A DNA stretch of 53,445 nucleotides from Chloroflexota bacterium (GCA_029782225.1 JAKOVF010000238.1:1-53445); one strand, 5' to 3'; shown: positions 39,797 to 47,921, counted from the first letter of the stretch. Made by a program: numbers and translations. Notes: generated from the sequence alone by a model not told the origin.

Positions 39797-41542
39797 TTAG
39801 CCAGATATCATCAAATGCTCCACAATCGGCCCCAACGCCAGCGCAGGGATGAAGCTTAATGCACCGACGATGATGATGACGCCGATCAGCCAGGCCATAA
39901 AAAGCGGTGTGTGAGTCGGCAGGGTCCCGGCACTTGCAGGGACTTTTTTCTTTTGTGCGAGTGACCCGGCGATGGCCAACGCAGGGACGATCAGCCAGTA
40001 ACGCGCGAAGAACATACAGATGCCCAGCGCCGTGTTGTAAAAAGGCGTATTCGCTCCCAATCCAGCAAAAGCGCTGCCGTTATTATTGGCAGCCGATGAG
40101 AAGGCATACAACACTTCACTGAATCCGTGCGGACCACCTGTATTCCAGATCGTCGCGAGGCCGGACGGAGCAACTACTGCAATGGCTGTACCGACCTTTG
40201 CCAGCACGATCGGAATCAACAGCATCAGGGAAGCCATCTTCATTTCATAGGCCTCGATCTTCTTCCCGAGATACTCAGGAGTCCGTCCAACCATCAAGCC
40301 CGCGATAAATACAGCCACGATGACAAACGCCAGCATCCCATACAGGCCTGAGCCGACTCCACCGAAAATGATCTCACCCAACTGGATCATAAAGAGAGGC
40401 ACCATCCCGCCCAATGGCATAAAGGAATCATGCATTGAGTTGACCGAGCCATTGGAAGCTGATGTTGTGGCAGTCGCCCATATTGCCGAGTTCACAATGC
40501 CAAAACGGACCTCTTTGCCCTCCATATTCCCGCCGGGGTTGATATTGGTCTGGGTTTGATCGATGCCCATCTTCGCGAGGATAGGATTTCCGCCCTGCTC
40601 CGCCCAGACTGCCAACCCGACAAATGCAACCATAATGAGGGTCATTGTGATGAGCAATGCCCAGCCCTGACGTGTATCTCCCACCATTACGCCGAAGGTA
40701 TAGCACAGTGCACCAGAGATCACGAGGATCGACAGCATCTCGACGAAGTTCGAGAGCGGTGTGGCGTTCTCAAATGGATGCGCCGAATTGACATTGAAGA
40801 AGCCACCGCCATTCGTGCCCAGTTGTTTGATGGCAATTTGCGAAGCGGCAGGACCAACCGCCAGCACTTGTTGTGTGACAGTATTTCCATTCGTGTCGGT
40901 TGTAGGTTGAAGCAAAGTCGCTGTCTTATAAGGACTGAACGTCTGCACCACGCCCTGTGAGACAAGGATGAGCGCCAGCACGAGAGAAAGTGGCACGAGA
41001 ATATACAGAATAGTCCTTGTGAGGTCTACCCAGAAATTCCCAATACCTTTTGTTGTGTGGCGAACGATCCCTCGAATTAATGCAATCAGAACCGCCATGC
41101 CCGTCGCCGCAGAGACGAAGTTCTGCACCGTCATGCCGAGCATCTGGGTGAGATAACTCATCGTGGTCTCGCCGCCATAGCCCTGCCAGTTTGTGTTGCT
41201 TGCAAAACTGGTCGCCGTGTTCCACGACGAATCAGCAGTCACCGCGCCCAGTCCCTGTGGGTTAAGCGGCAGGAAACCTTGAAGTCGCTGCAACGCATAG
41301 ACCAGAAGCAGACCAAGTACGTTGAATACCATGACCGCGATGGCATAGGTCTTCCAGTTCATATCTTCGTCAGAGCGGACGCCCGAGAGACGATAGATGA
41401 ATCGTTCAACGGGACCCAGCACACGGTCCAGGAAAGTGCGCTTGCCCTGATAAATGCGCGCCATATACGAGCCAAGTGGTTTTACCAGCAACAGCAGGAC
41501 TGCGAGATAGAAAATCAATTGAAGCCAGCTATAAGAATTCAT
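39797..41542 (-). CDS. kdpA: Potassium-transporting ATPase channel subunit KdpA
   Basis: A 581-residue membrane protein of the superfamily of K+ transporters, with ten or more helices and four pore loops. Visible pieces include SFASNTNWQGYGGE, GTNGGGFFNVNSAHPFENATP (in part), and AFSSAANNNGSAFAGLGANTPF, which contain the selectivity-filter loops. KdpA binds K+ and passes it to KdpB. Its ATG overlaps the kdpF stop by four bases (ATGA). Confidence 0.97.
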   Translation of the reverse strand: MNSYSWLQLIFYLAVLLLLVKPLGSYMARIYQGKRTFLDRVLGPVERFIYRLSGVRSDEDMNWKTYAIAVMVFNVLGLLLVYALQRLQGFLPLNPQGLGAVTADSSWNTATSFASNTNWQGYGGETTMSYLTQMLGMTVQNFVSAATGMAVLIALIRGIVRHTTKGIGNFWVDLTRTILYILVPLSLVLALILVSQGVVQTFSPYKTATLLQPTTDTNGNTVTQQVLAVGPAASQIAIKQLGTNGGGFFNVNSAHPFENATPLSNFVEMLSILVISGALCYTFGVMVGDTRQGWALLITMTLIMVAFVGLAVWAEQGGNPILAKMGIDQTQTNINPGGNMEGKEVRFGIVNSAIWATATTSASNGSVNSMHDSFMPLGGMVPLFMIQLGEIIFGGVGSGLYGMLAFVIVAVFIAGLMVGRTPEYLGKKIEAYEMKMASLMLLIPIVLAKVGTAIAVVAPSGLATIWNTGGPHGFSEVLYAFSSAANNNGSAFAGLGANTPFYNTALGICMFFARYWLIVPALAIAGSLAQKKKVPASAGTLPTHTPLFMAWLIGVIIIVGALSFIPALALGPIVEHLMISG

Positions 41543-41631
41543 CCGAACCACTCCGGTTTAAGCAACGCCAGGATCAGGTAAACGAAGAGAATCAGAGTGA
41601 TCACGCCGGTAATGCCGTACAACACGTTCAT
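41539..41631 (-). CDS. kdpF: KdpF, 30-residue subunit of the Kdp pump
   Basis: A 30-residue single-helix peptide: MNVLYGITGVITLILFVYLI followed by LALLKPEWFG. The LxxALLKPExF ending is the usual KdpF signature. It overlaps both neighbours by four bases (ATGA each time). It stabilises the KdpABC complex. Confidence 0.9.
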   Translation of the reverse strand: MNVLYGITGVITLILFVYLILALLKPEWFG

Positions 41632-41726
41632 GACTTGTTCTCCATCAATCGCTCACAGACCACAATAAATCCATACGTCAGGGCGAGGAAAAGCAAGGTG
41701 AGACCGATATAAAGCAGATCGCTCAT
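41628..41726 (-). CDS. 32-residue membrane peptide upstream of kdpF
   Basis: A 32-residue peptide (MSDLLYIGLTLLFLALTYGF then IVVCERLMENKS) with one membrane helix. It has a strong GGAGG five bases upstream, and its stop overlaps the kdpF start (ATGA), so translation is coupled. It is the first gene of the kdp operon. I recall similar short peptides ending in CERL ahead of kdpF in other bacteria, but no function is known to me. Confidence 0.75.
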   Translation of the reverse strand: MSDLLYIGLTLLFLALTYGFIVVCERLMENKS

Positions 41727-41744
41727 GGATACCTCCACCGGATT

Positions 41745-41811
41745 AGTTTATGCACTTGTCCGTCAAAAGGGGGGCAAGAAGGCCGAAAAAATGGTCAAGA
41801 AAAGATAAAAA
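41745..41811 (-). promoter_or_regulatory. Two-box activator promoter of the kdp operon
   Basis: Boxes at 41762-41779 (GTCAAAAGGGGGGCAAGA, plus strand) and 41794-41811 (GTCAAGAAAAGATAAAAA, weaker second half) are 32 bp apart. The minus-strand -10 TAAACT (41745-41750) lies 11 bases from the proximal box. The array also lies about 30 bases upstream of the divergent kinase promoter. Confidence 0.75.
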
Positions 41812-41840
41812 AGGGGGCATGAAGGGCATCTACCCAAAGG

Positions 41841-41846
41841 TATAAT
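41841..41846 (+). promoter_or_regulatory. -10 element of the KdpD-like kinase gene
   Basis: Perfect TATAAT overlapping the first possible ATG (41845). Transcription would begin near 41853, favouring ATG 41860 as the working start on a nearly leaderless mRNA. Confidence 0.5.
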
Positions 41847-43314
41847 GACCTCTGCAACCATGCGGAGTTCCTCACTTCTCTCGCGCTTCTGGCAGTACGT
41901 CCTCTCTTTTATAGCGGTCGCGTGTGTGACAGCGATATTCTTCGCGATACGTGACTGGCTGGATACAACGCTGGTCGCGTTGTTGTATTTGATCCCGCTG
42001 GGAATGATTACTGCTTTTTGGGGACTTGGCCCTGGCATTACGAGCGCACTGATCACCTTCCTGGCCCTCAATTACTTTTTTATCCAGCCCTACTATACGC
42101 TCGCCGTTCACCGCCCGGCGGATGTGGTGATCCTGGTCGTCTTTCTGGTAGTGGCAGTTGTCATCAGTCAGCTGGTGGGACGGATACAGGCGAGCCTGGC
42201 CGCCGCAACCGCCCGCGAACGGGAAGCAACTCAACTCTATGAATTGAGCACCGCGCTGGCGGGTCTGCACAATGACCGCGCCATTGCACAGATCCTTGCC
42301 AAGCAAGTCCATGCAGTCGCACAGGGTGAGTACGTTGAAGTCCGGGTTGCGGGGACACAGCCGTTTGGCTTTCACCTGCCTGAGATCACATCCCCGGCGC
42401 GCCCACCGGAATTGAGAGTGCCCATTCAAGCCGCGCGCGGCGTTCTCGGGGAGATCCTGCTATGGAGAGCCGAGCCAGACATCTCGTCCAGTGAGAAGCG
42501 GTTATTACAGACATTTGCCAGCCAGGGTGCGCTGGCGCTTGAGCGTGCGTGGCTCGCACAGGCCGAGTCACGCGCGCGCGTCCTCGAGGAGAGCGACCGC
42601 TTGAAGTCCGCGATCCTGTCTTCCGTCTCACACGAACTACGGACGCCCCTTTCCACGATCAAGGCGGCCGCCTCCAGCCTGCGGAGCAATGAAGTGGGCT
42701 GGGACTCTGCCGCGCGCCCGGAGTTGATCGCTCAAATCGACGATGAGGCCGATCATCTGAACTTGCTGGTTGGCAATTTACTGGATATGTCGCGCATTGA
42801 ATCCGGCGCGCTCAAACCGAAACGCGAATGGAATATCCTGCCGGAGATCGTCGGCAGTGTGCTGGCCCGGATGAAACATCTTGCAGTGGAACATACAATT
42901 GAAGTTGATGTGCCCGAGAGCCTGCCGCTTGTACCGGTGGATTACGTTCAGATGCAGCAGGTTTTTACAAATTTAGTCAGCAACAGTCTGAAGTATGCAC
43001 CTGGCAACACCATTGTTCGTATCCACGCCAGCGTGGAGGATGACTCGGTTCATGTGCAAGTCAGCAACCAGGGGCCGCAAGTGCCGCCTGAGCATTTGGA
43101 CCGCATCTTCGATAAGTTCTATCGCATCACCGCCGCGGACCGTGTGACGGGTACCGGGCTTGGGCTTTCGATCTGCAAGGGAATCATCGATGCGCACGGC
43201 GGACACATTTGGGCAGAGAACGTAGAGGATGGTCTGGCTTTCAATTTCACGCTTCCGCTTACATGGGATGGCGCAAGGCCCCCGCAACTGCCGCCGGAGC
43301 CGGAGACTGAATGA
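41845..43314 (+). CDS. KdpD-like sensor histidine kinase lacking the N-terminal KdpD and Usp domains
   Basis: A 489-residue kinase: four membrane helices of the DUF4118 type (about 13-110, with LIPLGMITAFWGLGPGITSA, in part), a GAF-like domain (about 130-235), HisKA with the phosphorylated His near 263 (SSVSHELRTPLSTIK), and an ATPase domain with NLVSNSLKYAP and GTGLGLSICKG. It lacks the ~370-residue cytoplasmic sensor part of KdpD. It overlaps its regulator gene by four bases and diverges from the kdp operon. The start may be 41845 or 41860 (see the -10 element). Confidence 0.92.
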   Translation: MTSATMRSSSLLSRFWQYVLSFIAVACVTAIFFAIRDWLDTTLVALLYLIPLGMITAFWGLGPGITSALITFLALNYFFIQPYYTLAVHRPADVVILVVFLVVAVVISQLVGRIQASLAAATAREREATQLYELSTALAGLHNDRAIAQILAKQVHAVAQGEYVEVRVAGTQPFGFHLPEITSPARPPELRVPIQAARGVLGEILLWRAEPDISSSEKRLLQTFASQGALALERAWLAQAESRARVLEESDRLKSAILSSVSHELRTPLSTIKAAASSLRSNEVGWDSAARPELIAQIDDEADHLNLLVGNLLDMSRIESGALKPKREWNILPEIVGSVLARMKHLAVEHTIEVDVPESLPLVPVDYVQMQQVFTNLVSNSLKYAPGNTIVRIHASVEDDSVHVQVSNQGPQVPPEHLDRIFDKFYRITAADRVTGTGLGLSICKGIIDAHGGHIWAENVEDGLAFNFTLPLTWDGARPPQLPPEPETE

Positions 43315-44006
43315 CGAATACGCCTCACATCCTCGTAATTGACGATGAGCCGCAAATCCTGCGAGCCATGCGGACGATCCTCACTGAAAAAGGATTCAAG
43401 GTGACAACAGCCAGCCGCGGCGAAGAGGGGCTCACACTCGCAGCAACCACTGAACCCGATTTGATCGTTCTTGATTTGGGCCTCCCCGATATGGATGGAG
43501 TTGAGGTATGCTCGCGCCTGCGGGAATGGACGCCGGTTCCGATCATTATTCTTTCCGTTCGTGATAGTGAAAGAGATAAGGTCGCGGCGCTAGACATGGG
43601 CGCGGATGATTACCTGACCAAACCATTTGGCATCGAGGAATTGCTGGCGCGCGTGCGCGTGGCATTACGTCACTCGGGGCGTGCGTCTGAAACACAGAGC
43701 AAGGTGGTAAAAGCCGGGCTGCTAACGATTGATCTTGTCTGGCATATCGTGAAGCGCGGCGACGAAGAGATCAAGCTCACTGGTACGGAATACAAGCTCC
43801 TCGCTTATCTGGCTGCGAATCATGGACGCGTGCTCACCCATCAAAGCATTCTCACGCATGTCTGGGGCCCGGCGGATGCTGACCACACGGAATATCTTCG
43901 AGTATATATGCGCCAGTTGCGCAAGAAACTCGAGGTCGATCCTGAGCGCCCGCAGTTCATTCTGACTGAACCTGGCATTGGGTATCGGTTTATCGCAGAC
44001 GAATAA
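43311..44006 (+). CDS. kdpE: OmpR-family response regulator KdpE, canonical recognition helix
   Basis: A 231-residue regulator with ILVIDDEPQILR, the phosphorylated Asp in IVLDLGLPDMDG and DDYLTKPFG in the receiver. The winged helix ends with EYLRVYMRQLRKKLEVD and TEPGIGYRF. This recognition region matches the usual KdpE pattern (YLRxYMxxLRxKLE) more closely than the two other regulators in the island (LLRVNxSNLRRK). It is coupled by ATGA to the 41845-43314 kinase. A palindrome and terminator follow. Confidence 0.92.
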   Translation: MTNTPHILVIDDEPQILRAMRTILTEKGFKVTTASRGEEGLTLAATTEPDLIVLDLGLPDMDGVEVCSRLREWTPVPIIILSVRDSERDKVAALDMGADDYLTKPFGIEELLARVRVALRHSGRASETQSKVVKAGLLTIDLVWHIVKRGDEEIKLTGTEYKLLAYLAANHGRVLTHQSILTHVWGPADADHTEYLRVYMRQLRKKLEVDPERPQFILTEPGIGYRFIADE

Positions 44007-44007
44007 C

Positions 44008-44105
44008 GTCATTGCCCCGCCTGCTTTCTGCGGGGTTGCGAGGGTGAAGCCCGAAGCAATCTCCTATTAAGCAGGGATTGCTTCGCAGCGGGCGCTCGCA
44101 ATGAC
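44008..44105. repeat. Dispersed palindrome, GTCATTGCGAG family (copy 4)
   Basis: Begins GTCATTGCCCCGCC and ends GGCGCTCGCAATGAC, with inner arms gaagcaatctcc / gggattgcttcg and an additional small hairpin near 44014-44035. Confidence 0.8.
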
Positions 44106-44155
44106 ATCAGAAACCAGATAATTTTTGTCATATATTCGTTAGTGACCTTTTTCTT

Positions 44156-44184
44156 AAACGCTCCTAAAACGGGGCGTTTTTATT
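44156..44184 (+). terminator. Terminator of the kinase/KdpE pair
   Basis: A 9-bp stem (aaacgctcc / ggggcgttt, one G-U pair) followed by TTATTT. The 256-base gap 44007-44262 holds this and the palindrome; no clear promoter is seen for the next gene. Confidence 0.75.
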
Positions 44185-44262
44185 TGTCCTTTACACGACT
44201 GGTGGGAATTTTTGTCACCGTTTTATGGCGAATGGTTAGGATTATTTATGCTTGAGGTGACT

Positions 44263-44901
44263 ATGAACAAAATCAACTCGCTCTCTGCTCCCGTGGTTTA
44301 CTCATCCGCTTCTACCTTTGACCGTGGGCCTGCTCGCCGTTTAATCGTCCTTTTCCCTGCATCGGCTTCAGACGACCCGGCGATAACTCACCGTATTTGG
44401 GAGATGGCCAGTTCCACCGGCCTGGATGTCTTGTTCATCAGCCTGTGCAACGAATATAACGAGGAGGCCCAACTTCGGCGCAAACTTGTCACCATGGCCG
44501 CCGTTGTTAGAGACCGAGTTGTTTCCACTGAAATCATGATCGAGAGCGGACGCGATTGGGTGGCAATGGCTAAATCGGCATGGCGCCAAGGAGATGTCCT
44601 CGCCTGTTACGGATGGCACAAGGTTGGCCTGAGGCGCAGGTCCCTGTACGAAGCTCTGCGTTCAAGTTTGGATGCCACTGTTTATGTTCTCGCGGATGAG
44701 CTGCCCATGTCACCTACCAGATCCAAAGTACTTGCACAGACTTTGGCCTGGGTTGGCTCAATTGTCATTATCGCTGGTTTCCTTTTGGCCGAAGTACAGA
44801 TCGTCAGGCTGCCGCAGGATTGGACTCACAGCTTATTGCTTTATCTATGTCTCTTTATGGAGGTTGGCCTGATCTGGGGCTGGAACTCTATTTTTATGTA
44901 A
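44263..44901 (+). CDS. Usp-like protein with C-terminal membrane anchor
   Basis: A 212-residue protein. The first ~140 residues alternate strands and helices in a universal-stress-like order (RRLIVLFPASASDDPAITHR, then GLDVLFISLCNEY, then GDVLACYGWHK and ATVYVLAD). Two membrane helices (about 150-170 and 185-205) follow. No clear nucleotide-binding GxxGxxxxG is seen. GAGGTG four bases before ATG 44263 decides the start; earlier in-frame codons lack such a site. It sits between the KdpE pair and the second permease cassette, so an ion-stress role is plausible but unproven. Confidence 0.68.
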   Translation: MNKINSLSAPVVYSSASTFDRGPARRLIVLFPASASDDPAITHRIWEMASSTGLDVLFISLCNEYNEEAQLRRKLVTMAAVVRDRVVSTEIMIESGRDWVAMAKSAWRQGDVLACYGWHKVGLRRRSLYEALRSSLDATVYVLADELPMSPTRSKVLAQTLAWVGSIVIIAGFLLAEVQIVRLPQDWTHSLLLYLCLFMEVGLIWGWNSIFM

Positions 44902-44904
44902 TTC

Positions 44905-44937
44905 TTTGTAGGTCACGCAGAAAGCGTGACCTACAAA
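44905..44937. repeat. Palindrome GTAGGTCACGC family (copy 2)
   Basis: Arms of 14 bases (tttgtaggtcacgc / gcgtgacctacaaa) around a 5-base loop, immediately after the Usp-like gene. Same core as 37494-37520. Confidence 0.8.
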
Positions 44938-44961
44938 ACACATCTTTCAACAAGGTTAAGA

Positions 44962-46080
44962 ATGTCCGAAACAAATCCGAAACAAAGTGTCAATCTGTCG
45001 GAGCGGCTGGCGCAGGAATACGAACGCCAGCAAATTCTATTTTCTGTACAGTCCCCAATTATCCAGCGCTTTCTCGAGGTACAGGGGAAACAGATCGCGG
45101 AGGCCCTGATGGAAGGCGCGAGTCAGGTCCGCTTCTCATTGCCGGACCGGGTGGTGTACACGCTGGCAAGTATGGAGCAACCCGCACTGGTCACAATTCC
45201 CCAGAATCAGCGAACATATTCTGCGGGAAGTTTCATGAATCGGTTGCGCAGGGTGGAACTCTACAAGGATTTGCGTCACTGCCTCACCGAATTGGAGCAA
45301 TCTCCCGATCACGCGATCTCGGCCGCGACAGGTCTGATTCGCCACGCGGCAGTGATGCACATGGTCTACAACATGCTGCCCGCAGGGCGCTCGGTATCGT
45401 ACAAACTCGCGGATGAAGAGGAAACGATCCCCTCCGTCCCCGAGGAAGAAGGCCTCGAACCGGAATCAGCCATCACCGCGTCCACCGATGCGATTGCTGA
45501 AGAGGGGAAGTCCGAAGAGGGGCGCGGCGAACTGCTGGTCCCCTTTGTTCCTTATGCTCGCAAGTTCTATCTGCCCCAGTGGGTGGCCTTCGATGAGAAC
45601 GGCGACCTGGTCGCCAAGTCAATCGAGGAGGCGCAGGCAGACATCAAATCCATGCAGAGATTCATGGAAGTGTTGTTCCGCGCCGTTGCGCTGGCTCCCT
45701 ATATTTCCGCTGATAAAGAGTATGCCAAGAAGCGCTATGGGATGCTCGGTCAACTGGTAAATCAGGGGCGGGCACTGGCTATTTATCAGACCCGGGCGAT
45801 CATTGCCCGCATCAAGGAACGCGCTGACTCCGGAAATCTGAACCGGGGACTCAGCCTGAGCCTGCCGTACTTCGACGATCAGGAACTCCGCATCGACATT
45901 TCCAGATTCGAAGTGATCCCCGCCGGACGCATCATGTTTGTCCCTGCGTTTGTTGTGCGCGCCGTGCAGCAGGAAGAAGTAAAGGTCAGCCAGGACACGC
46001 GCTACAACCCTTCCACTCGCAAACACCTGCTTCATTTGCTGGATCTACTCGAACAGGCATTTGAAAGCACGAATCTATAG
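44962..46080 (+). CDS. Unknown soluble protein of the permease cassette (copy 2)
   Basis: A 372-residue paralogue of the 33405-34475 protein, sharing FSLPDRVV, MHMVYNMLPAGRSV, FYLPQWVAFDENG, LAPYISADKEY, KRYGMLGQLVNQGRA, NRGLSLSLPYFDDQ and EVIPAGRIMFVPAFVVRA. A variable acidic linker (about 145-190) again separates two halves. No membrane helix or known motif. The next gene, nine bases on, is again the permease. The start at 44962 avoids the palindrome upstream. Function unknown. Confidence 0.82.
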   Translation: MSETNPKQSVNLSERLAQEYERQQILFSVQSPIIQRFLEVQGKQIAEALMEGASQVRFSLPDRVVYTLASMEQPALVTIPQNQRTYSAGSFMNRLRRVELYKDLRHCLTELEQSPDHAISAATGLIRHAAVMHMVYNMLPAGRSVSYKLADEEETIPSVPEEEGLEPESAITASTDAIAEEGKSEEGRGELLVPFVPYARKFYLPQWVAFDENGDLVAKSIEEAQADIKSMQRFMEVLFRAVALAPYISADKEYAKKRYGMLGQLVNQGRALAIYQTRAIIARIKERADSGNLNRGLSLSLPYFDDQELRIDISRFEVIPAGRIMFVPAFVVRAVQQEEVKVSQDTRYNPSTRKHLLHLLDLLEQAFESTNL

Positions 46081-46088
46081 GTTCAAGA

Positions 46089-47915
46089 ATGTTATTCTCC
46101 ATTGCCATCCTCATTGTTGTCGTTGTTGTCGCTTTCCGCGCTGCCCCGCGTGAGACGGAGGAAGACGCTCACATCCATGGCGCCGGACAGATCGGGGTAC
46201 TGGCGGCACTGGCCTTGTTCGGCGTTGATTATTTCACGTCCTACTACTATGCCACAGGCGAAATGATGAGCGCTTTGCATCCATATGGCCTGCAGCAGTA
46301 TGGCTACATCGCGGTCATCGTGATCGCGCTCTTCAATGCTGTCTTCGGTTTCCTCTACATGTATTCGCTGGGAATTTTCAACGAAGGCGGCGGATCATAC
46401 ACTGCTTCCATGCGCTATCTATCGCCTGGTTTGAGCCTGGTTGTGGCTGTGGTCTTGATTCAAGATTATATTTTCACCATCGTTGTATCCAGCCTCTCCG
46501 GTGTTGACCAGCTCCTCTCCCTCACTAATTCGTACAACACAATCTGGCTGATCCGCTTTGGATTGGGGGCGTTGATGGCGGGTATCACCTGGTGGTTGAC
46601 AATCCGCGGACGGGGCGAGTCCGCTCGCGTGGTCTTCACCATGCTGGGCGTGTTCGCGATGATGACCATCACAATGGCAATCGGCCTTTTCATTGCCAAG
46701 GGAAAAGGAGTCCCCGCCGTCCCGTTCACTGAACCGGTTCACACACCGTCCTTGTGGCAGGCTGCTTACTATATGCTTTCAGCCTCCATGAAAGGTCTGG
46801 TTGCATTGACAGGTTTGGAGGCCATGTCAAATGGCATCCAATTCGTCAAGCACGAGGACTTCGGGCTGGTCAAATGGGGCAAAAAACATTTGCCCAAATG
46901 GAAGGGCCTCTGGGAGTTCTACAGCGGCAAATCCGGCATTGGCCGCATGGTACAGACCTCGTTCCTGTTCTACGGTGGATTGACGACATCCTTGCTGGCC
47001 TACTTCGCTGTCCACTTCAATGTATTTGATGGGACGCTGGGCCGCACGCTGGTTGGAAACCTGGCGTTCATTGGTTTTGATCAGATTCCAGGCGGCATCA
47101 TTCTATACTGGGCTTATCAGATCCTGGCAGTGGGCCTCCTCTCTGCTGCTTCCATGACCGCTTTCCAGGATTTGCAGGCAACCGCCTGGCGCGATGTGGC
47201 AATTGGTGAAATCCCTGAAATTGTGGTGTATCGAAATCCACAGGGTACGTTCACTCGTTCGGTCACAGCCGGTTTCATCGTGGCGGTGTTGATCCAATTC
47301 CTGGTGAAGGGCAATACCAGCGCGGCGGTTCCTTTTTATGGTGTGGGCGTCTTTATGCCGATCATGGTGATGGGGTTTGCCATCCGCAAACATATTCTCG
47401 AACACTACACCGGTGCAAAACGCAAGTGGGGCGCATTCGGGGCTGGTCTAGCCGGTGGCCTTTCGGCGATGGTGTTCGTCGGGCAAATTGTTGGAAAATG
47501 GACGGAAGGCGGCTGGGTTGTCCTGATTTCGTTCTCCGTTCTGGTACTTACGGCGAACACCCTGCTCATTTCTCCCATCGGCTGGCGCGACCCGAAGATG
47601 ATCCATCGTATCGTTCGTGAGAAGGCGCGTGTCCAGGGCTCCATGGCGTCCATTGTGGAATGGCAATCGCTCAAGATGCAGGAGTATCGTCATTCGGTGC
47701 GTGGACGCGCACTGATCGCCCTCACTCATTTCTTCGAGTTGTTTGGGGTGAGACGTCCGCTTCGCTATGAGCCTGTCCCGGTGCCAGCCGGAGATTATGA
47801 CCATGCCCTGCATGTGGATCATCCGGAAGCACCCTCCCTACTCGATCAATATCTCGATCATCCCATCCCGACGGTTGGTGGAGCGCCAAAAGAGACCAAG
47901 CGCAGCGAAGAATAA
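46089..47915 (+). CDS. APC-superfamily permease, KimA/TrkB-like putative potassium transporter (cassette 2)
   Basis: A 608-residue paralogue of the permease at 31555-33381, of the same length and colinear along its whole sequence. Shared blocks include GVDYFTSYYYATGEM, FNEGGGSYTASMRYL, TIRGRGES, SASMKGLVALTGLEA, DGTLGRTLVGNLAFIGF and the tail ASIVEWQSLKMQEYR. In M. tuberculosis a related membrane protein neighbours two TrkA proteins (CeoB/CeoC); here two TrkA proteins likewise follow, after the P-type ATPase. That supports a K+ uptake role, but no residue proves the substrate. Confidence 0.8.
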   Translation: MLFSIAILIVVVVVAFRAAPRETEEDAHIHGAGQIGVLAALALFGVDYFTSYYYATGEMMSALHPYGLQQYGYIAVIVIALFNAVFGFLYMYSLGIFNEGGGSYTASMRYLSPGLSLVVAVVLIQDYIFTIVVSSLSGVDQLLSLTNSYNTIWLIRFGLGALMAGITWWLTIRGRGESARVVFTMLGVFAMMTITMAIGLFIAKGKGVPAVPFTEPVHTPSLWQAAYYMLSASMKGLVALTGLEAMSNGIQFVKHEDFGLVKWGKKHLPKWKGLWEFYSGKSGIGRMVQTSFLFYGGLTTSLLAYFAVHFNVFDGTLGRTLVGNLAFIGFDQIPGGIILYWAYQILAVGLLSAASMTAFQDLQATAWRDVAIGEIPEIVVYRNPQGTFTRSVTAGFIVAVLIQFLVKGNTSAAVPFYGVGVFMPIMVMGFAIRKHILEHYTGAKRKWGAFGAGLAGGLSAMVFVGQIVGKWTEGGWVVLISFSVLVLTANTLLISPIGWRDPKMIHRIVREKARVQGSMASIVEWQSLKMQEYRHSVRGRALIALTHFFELFGVRRPLRYEPVPVPAGDYDHALHVDHPEAPSLLDQYLDHPIPTVGGAPKETKRSEE

Positions 47916-47921
47916 ACGGTT

